From Pseudomonas putida (GTDB lineage: Bacteria > Pseudomonadota > Gammaproteobacteria > Pseudomonadales > Pseudomonadaceae), in assembly GCF_005080685.1 (NCBI RefSeq), contig NZ_CP039371.1:620001-684000 (forward strand): a stretch of DNA of 64,000 nucleotides. The letters are read 5' to 3'. The position numbers and the translations under genes were made by a program. Below are positions 60,859 through 64,000 of the stretch, one piece after another. The notes beneath the pieces are model-generated. The model made no database searches, was not told where the DNA came from, and was given only the letters and a program-made list of their open reading frames with translations. Position 1 is the first letter of the stretch; the number at the start of each line of letters is the position of its first letter.

Positions 60859-62175
60859 TCAATATTGATACCGCAACAACGCCTGCGGCAGCGCATGCAT
60901 GGCAAAGAACGCCAGCAGTGCCACGCACGAAGGCACCACCAGCCACCACACCCGTTGCGGCAACGCGGTCAGCGGTGCGCGGTGCTGCACCAGGGTCAGG
61001 CTCAACGCGCAGACGCAGCAGGCGAGCAAGGCCCCGGCAAGGATGTCGGTCGGCCAGTGCGCCCCCAGGTATACCCGCGACAGGGCAATCGACAGCGCCG
61101 GCACACACCCCAGCATTATCCAGGTCAGTCGCATGCGCGGCGGCTGGCCGCGACCGGCCAGTACCGCCATCACCAGGAAGAACGCAAACGACGCCGAGCT
61201 GTGCCCGCTGGGCATGCTGTAGCTGGTCAGCGGGTCGGTCAGGACTTCCGGGCGGGCCCGGGCGAACAGCCACTTCAAGGTGCCGTTGGCGATGGCCGTG
61301 CCCATCAGCGCGCCTCCGGCAAATATCGCGTGGCGCCATTGCCGGGCCAGTAGCAGCAAGCCGGTCAGCAAGCCGCCGAGGAAGAACTGCGTGCGAAAAT
61401 CGCCCAGGCGCGTCACCAGCACCACGGTGCCATCAATGGCTTGGCTGCGATGCTCCTGCACCAGGGTCATGATGCCCTGGTCGAGGTCGTGGAGCAGTGG
61501 CCAGCCGAGAAATACCCCGGCCAAGGCCAGGAAACTCAGTCCGGCGATCAGCCGCGTGCCATGACGGCGGTCGCGGATGCTGCTGTTCAGGCTCAGCCCC
61601 AGCACCACCGCCAAGGTGGCAGCGACCACGGCGGCCTCCGGCCAGAACCCTTCGGGCAGCGGCAGGCGCATGGCCGCACCGGTGGCCCATCCCGGCAGCA
61701 GGTAGACCACCGACCAACCCGCGCCCGCCAGCAGGCTGACGGCGATGAAGCGTGGCAGGGGCATGTCGAACATGCCGGCGACCATCGGCAGCATCGGCCG
61801 CAGCGGGCCGATGAAGCGGCCTACCAGCAGGCTGGCGATGCCATAGCGCTGGAAATAGCTCTCGGCGCTGCCGATCCATTCCGGGTGATGCCGCAACAGA
61901 GGCAAACGGCGGATGTTCTGGTGGAAATATTTGCCGATGGTGTAGGAAAGCGCGTCGCCCAGTAGGCCGCCGAGGAAGCCCAGCAGCAGGGTTTCACCCA
62001 GGCCCAGGGCGCCGCTGCCGGCGAGCACTGCGACGGTGAACAGCAACACGGTACCGGGCACGATGATGCCGGCGATGGCCAGGCATTCCACGCAGGCCAC
62101 CACGAAAATCGCCAGGCCAAGCCACTCGGGGTTGGCGCCGAGCCAGTCGGTCAGGCTGTCGAGCCATTGGCCCAT
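60859..62175 (-). CDS. DedA-PAP2 phosphatase fusion protein
   Basis: A 438-residue membrane protein with two enzymatic halves. The N-terminal ~200 residues are DedA-like (VECLAIAGIIVPGTVLLF, GDALSYTIGKYF, YFQRYGIASLLVGRFIGPLRPMLPMVAG). The C-terminal half is a PAP2 phosphatase with the three motifs KWLFARARP, SMPSGHSSASF and SRVYLGAHWPTD. A PAP2 next to a flippase-like domain suggests dephosphorylation and flipping of the same lipid, such as undecaprenyl pyrophosphate or phosphatidate. The start ATG 62175 lies 3 bases before the DNA glycosylase stop. Confidence 0.9.
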   Translation of the reverse strand: MGQWLDSLTDWLGANPEWLGLAIFVVACVECLAIAGIIVPGTVLLFTVAVLAGSGALGLGETLLLGFLGGLLGDALSYTIGKYFHQNIRRLPLLRHHPEWIGSAESYFQRYGIASLLVGRFIGPLRPMLPMVAGMFDMPLPRFIAVSLLAGAGWSVVYLLPGWATGAAMRLPLPEGFWPEAAVVAATLAVVLGLSLNSSIRDRRHGTRLIAGLSFLALAGVFLGWPLLHDLDQGIMTLVQEHRSQAIDGTVVLVTRLGDFRTQFFLGGLLTGLLLLARQWRHAIFAGGALMGTAIANGTLKWLFARARPEVLTDPLTSYSMPSGHSSASFAFFLVMAVLAGRGQPPRMRLTWIMLGCVPALSIALSRVYLGAHWPTDILAGALLACCVCALSLTLVQHRAPLTALPQRVWWLVVPSCVALLAFFAMHALPQALLRYQY

Positions 62176-62178
62176 GGT

Positions 62179-62871
62179 TCAGCTTCCTTGTTCGAGAATG
62201 AAGAAGTCGCGCCCTTCGACTTGCCCCCGACGCAGCGGGTTCCGCGTGCAGAACCGGGCGAATTCGGCATCGACGAAGCGATAGGGCAGGTGTTCGTCGC
62301 GGCCATGGGGGATGCCCAGGCGCGTGGTCTGGATCACCCGCGGCACGTCGATGGCGCAGTCCTCGACGTACAGGCGGTCGGGGTCGAAGCGCTGGGCGTC
62401 CCACTGCGGCACTTTCAGGCCCAGGGCACGGCATAGCAGGGTCTGGCCGGCGCACAGGCGTTCGGCTGGGCGCAGGTTGCCGCTGGCGTCCGGGTTGTTC
62501 AACTGCATCTGTGCCAGGCTGTTGGCGTCGGAGATGGCATCGACCCAAGGGTAGGCGGACTTGATCAGCACCGCGTTGCCCGGGCCGTGGGCGCTGAAGT
62601 TGAGCGAATCGCCGCCGCGGGCGTAGTACATGTAGATGTGCCCACCCTCGAGGAACAGCGCCTTGCGCTTTTCGGTGTAGCCCAGCGAGGCATGGCTGCC
62701 TTTGTCGGTAAGGTAGTAGGCCTCGGTCTCGATGATGCGTGCGGCCAGCCACAGGTCGCCGTGGCGGTGGCGGATGACCTTTCCCAGCAGGGCCTGGGCC
62801 AGGGTCTGGGCGTCGCGGTCGAAGAAACTGTCGGGCAGGACGCGGGCAGGGCAGGGGCTAAGGGCTGGCAT
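62179..62871 (-). CDS. 3-methyladenine DNA glycosylase (AAG/MPG family)
   Basis: A 230-residue base-excision enzyme removing 3-methyladenine and related lesions. It shows LARIIETEAYYLTDKGSHASLG (here AARIIETEAYY, with the catalytic Glu), RKALFLEGGHIYMYYARG and FSAHGPGNAVLIKSA, and RPAERLCAGQTLLCRALGL, all AAG signatures. The start ATG 62871 is chosen because the longer reading frame is made of intergenic repeat sequence. Divergent from proA. Confidence 0.9.
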   Translation of the reverse strand: MPALSPCPARVLPDSFFDRDAQTLAQALLGKVIRHRHGDLWLAARIIETEAYYLTDKGSHASLGYTEKRKALFLEGGHIYMYYARGGDSLNFSAHGPGNAVLIKSAYPWVDAISDANSLAQMQLNNPDASGNLRPAERLCAGQTLLCRALGLKVPQWDAQRFDPDRLYVEDCAIDVPRVIQTTRLGIPHGRDEHLPYRFVDAEFARFCTRNPLRRGQVEGRDFFILEQGS

Positions 62872-62997
62872 GCTGGCGGTTCGTGGCGATAAAGCCGGGG
62901 ATGATAGCAATGATTGGCTTAATCGAGGCTGAACGGTCGGGGTGGGACAATGGTTTCTGTATGTTTCGGTTTGGGGGGTGCGCTTGAGATTTGTAGC

Positions 62998-63236
62998 GGC
63001 GCAGATATCGAGCGCCGCCCGCGCGGCGCATCGCGACGCAAGGCCGCTCCCACATTTGTTTCGGGCCAATTATGTCTGGTAGGCCATGGTTGCTCGCCTT
63101 TGGGGGCACCGCGGAATATCGTGGTGCTCCCTGCGCCAACACCAATATCGCGCCGGGCCCACCAGGCTGACAACCATGGCCTACCAGACATAATTGGCCC
63201 GAAACAGATGTGGGAGCGGCCTTGCGGCGCTCGATC
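62998..63236. repeat. large inverted-repeat element, copy R3
   Basis: Lies in the 488-base gap between the DNA glycosylase and proA. The left arm (62998-~63095) carries GATATCGAGCGCCGCCCGCG, GACGCAAGGCCGCTCCCAC, then TTCGGGCCAATTATGTCTGG. The right arm (~63165-63236) matches in reverse but lacks ~19 bases between CTTGCG and GCGCTCGAT. The core is in the same orientation as R1, including a CACCGCGGAATATCGTGGTG hairpin. The rest of the gap holds the proA promoter; I see no other gene. Confidence 0.83.
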
Positions 63237-63359
63237 TTCAATGCGCTGCAAATCCCAAACCGAGCCCATCATTTTCTACCATCCGCCACCCGCCGCTGGG
63301 CGTATACCTGCGCGACAGTTATAATCAGCCGATTTCCCCTTTGCCAAGACACCGCACCC

Positions 63360-64000
63360 ATGACCGAGTCCGTTCTTGACTACATGACCCGCCTGGGTCG
63401 CGCCGCTCGCCAGGCCTCCCGGGTGATCGCCCGAGCCAGCACCGCGCAGAAGAACCGCGCCCTGCAGGCCGCCGCCGATGCGCTGGACGCCGCACGCGCC
63501 GAGCTGGCCGCAGCCAACGAACTGGACCTGGCCGCAGGCCGCGCCAACGGCCTGGAGCCTGCGCTGCTCGACCGCCTGGCCCTGACGCCTGCGCGCATCG
63601 ACGGCATGATCACCGGCTTGCGCCAGGTGGCCAGCCTGCCAGACCCGGTCGGTGCCATCCGCGACATGAGCTACCGTCCATCGGGCATTCAGGTCGGCAA
63701 GATGCGCGTGCCACTGGGCGTGATCGGCATCATCTACGAATCGCGTCCCAACGTGACCATCGACGCCGCCAGCCTGTGCCTGAAGTCCGGCAATGCCACC
63801 ATCCTGCGTGGCGGCTCCGAGGCCATCCACTCCAACCGTGCCATCGCCACCTGCATCCAGCGTGGCCTGGCCGAGGCCGGCCTGCCGGCGGCGGTGGTGC
63901 AGGTGGTCGAGACCACCGACCGCGAAGCCGTGGGCGCGCTCATCAGCATGCCCGAGTTCGTCGACGTCATCGTGCCGCGCGGCGGCCGTGGCCTGATCGA
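63360..64000 (+). CDS. proA: gamma-glutamyl phosphate reductase, 5' part
   Basis: Second step of proline synthesis, an NADPH-dependent ALDH-fold enzyme. The visible 213 codons include [58 protein letters not shown] (family signature) and [15 protein letters not shown], up to the right window edge. The catalytic Cys lies beyond the window. The start ATG at 63360 follows an AAGAC-containing leader. Confidence 0.95.
   Translation, partial: MTESVLDYMTRLGRAARQASRVIARASTAQKNRALQAAADALDAARAELAAANELDLAAGRANGLEPALLDRLALTPARIDGMITGLRQVASLPDPVGAIRDMSYRPSGIQVGKMRVPLGVIGIIYESRPNVTIDAASLCLKSGNATILRGGSEAIHSNRAIATCIQRGLAEAGLPAAVVQVVETTDREAVGALISMPEFVDVIVPRGGRGLI

Noticed and set aside
62872..63069. 66-residue N-terminal extension of the DNA glycosylase
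   Set aside because: The added residues come from the large repeat element, and homologous proteins start near the conserved core.

Overview
The window is about 64 kb of high-G+C gammaproteobacterial chromosome. Gene content, gene order and the many short REP palindromes (35-bp type ending in a TGTAGGAGCGGG core) point to a fluorescent Pseudomonas of the P. putida group. The order nrdR-ribD-ribE-ribBA-ribH-nusB-thiL-pgpA, then ribA, then dxs-ispA-xseB, then ppa, the eat/eut genes, mpl-ubiX, a 3-methyladenine DNA glycosylase and proA is, from memory, the conserved Pseudomonas arrangement. Most of the window is therefore core genome with small accessory inserts.

Layout. 1-2916: selenocysteine machinery (end of selA, selB, tRNA-Sec). 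3012-6502: type I asparaginase, alanine/Na+ symporter, XRE regulator. 6506-8355: a lower-G+C pair, a TSUP-family permease and a clavaminate-synthase-like 2-oxoglutarate oxygenase. 8607-11462: two sugar-nucleotide-type SDR proteins and the OmpW-family porin OprG. 11572-14660: a zinc-type operon (His-rich ZrgA-like protein, ABC ATPase, ABC permease, DUF3299 protein) behind a good Zur-like palindrome. 15584-17614: CnoX/YbbN thioredoxin co-chaperone, a methyltransferase, a lipoprotein. 17720-25185: nrdR, riboflavin, nusB, thiL, pgpA and ribA genes. 25199-27856: a frameshifted BtuF-like gene convergent with btuB. 27963-32419: dxs-ispA-xseB, then ribB under an FMN riboswitch. 32514-34829: rtcB and a divergent zeta-toxin-like kinase. 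34820-40407: siderophore-type cluster (periplasmic esterase, sensor kinase, response regulator, TonB-dependent receptor). 40574-45845: paired membrane proteins, an orphan S24-type repressor, ppa, mtfA-like, dedA, GNAT. 45955-53671: ethanolamine catabolism (eutC, eutB, permease, aldehyde dehydrogenase, sigma-54 activator) with two strong -24/-12 promoters. 53738-64000: mpl, ubiX, small lipoprotein, NAD(P)-binding protein, a MORN-repeat/caspase-fold lipoprotein, MaoC-like hydratase, LrgA/LrgB, Lon-N protein, DedA-PAP2 fusion, DNA glycosylase and the start of proA.

How the genes work together. Riboflavin synthesis is nearly complete and partly redundant (ribD, ribE, ribBA, ribH, ribA, ribB); only ribB carries the riboswitch. 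The ethanolamine genes form a unit: the permease imports ethanolamine, EutBC cleaves it to acetaldehyde and ammonia, the aldehyde dehydrogenase oxidises the acetaldehyde, and a divergent enhancer-binding protein fits the two sigma-54 promoters. The esterase, two-component system and TonB receptor look like one siderophore-responsive uptake unit.

Most unusual items: (i) three copies of a roughly 240-275-bp element with long near-identical inverted arms and a structured core, one inverted relative to the other two, with a linked 62-bp unit tandemly triplicated at one copy; (ii) a REP pair inserted in frame inside the coding region of the ethanolamine activator; (iii) two separate -1 frameshifts (eatR-like and btuF-like genes); (iv) a lipoprotein with about 11 MORN repeats and a C13/C14-like His/Cys protease domain; (v) a solitary zeta-like kinase lacking the usual catalytic Asp. 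I saw no CRISPR array, transposase, integrase or intact prophage.
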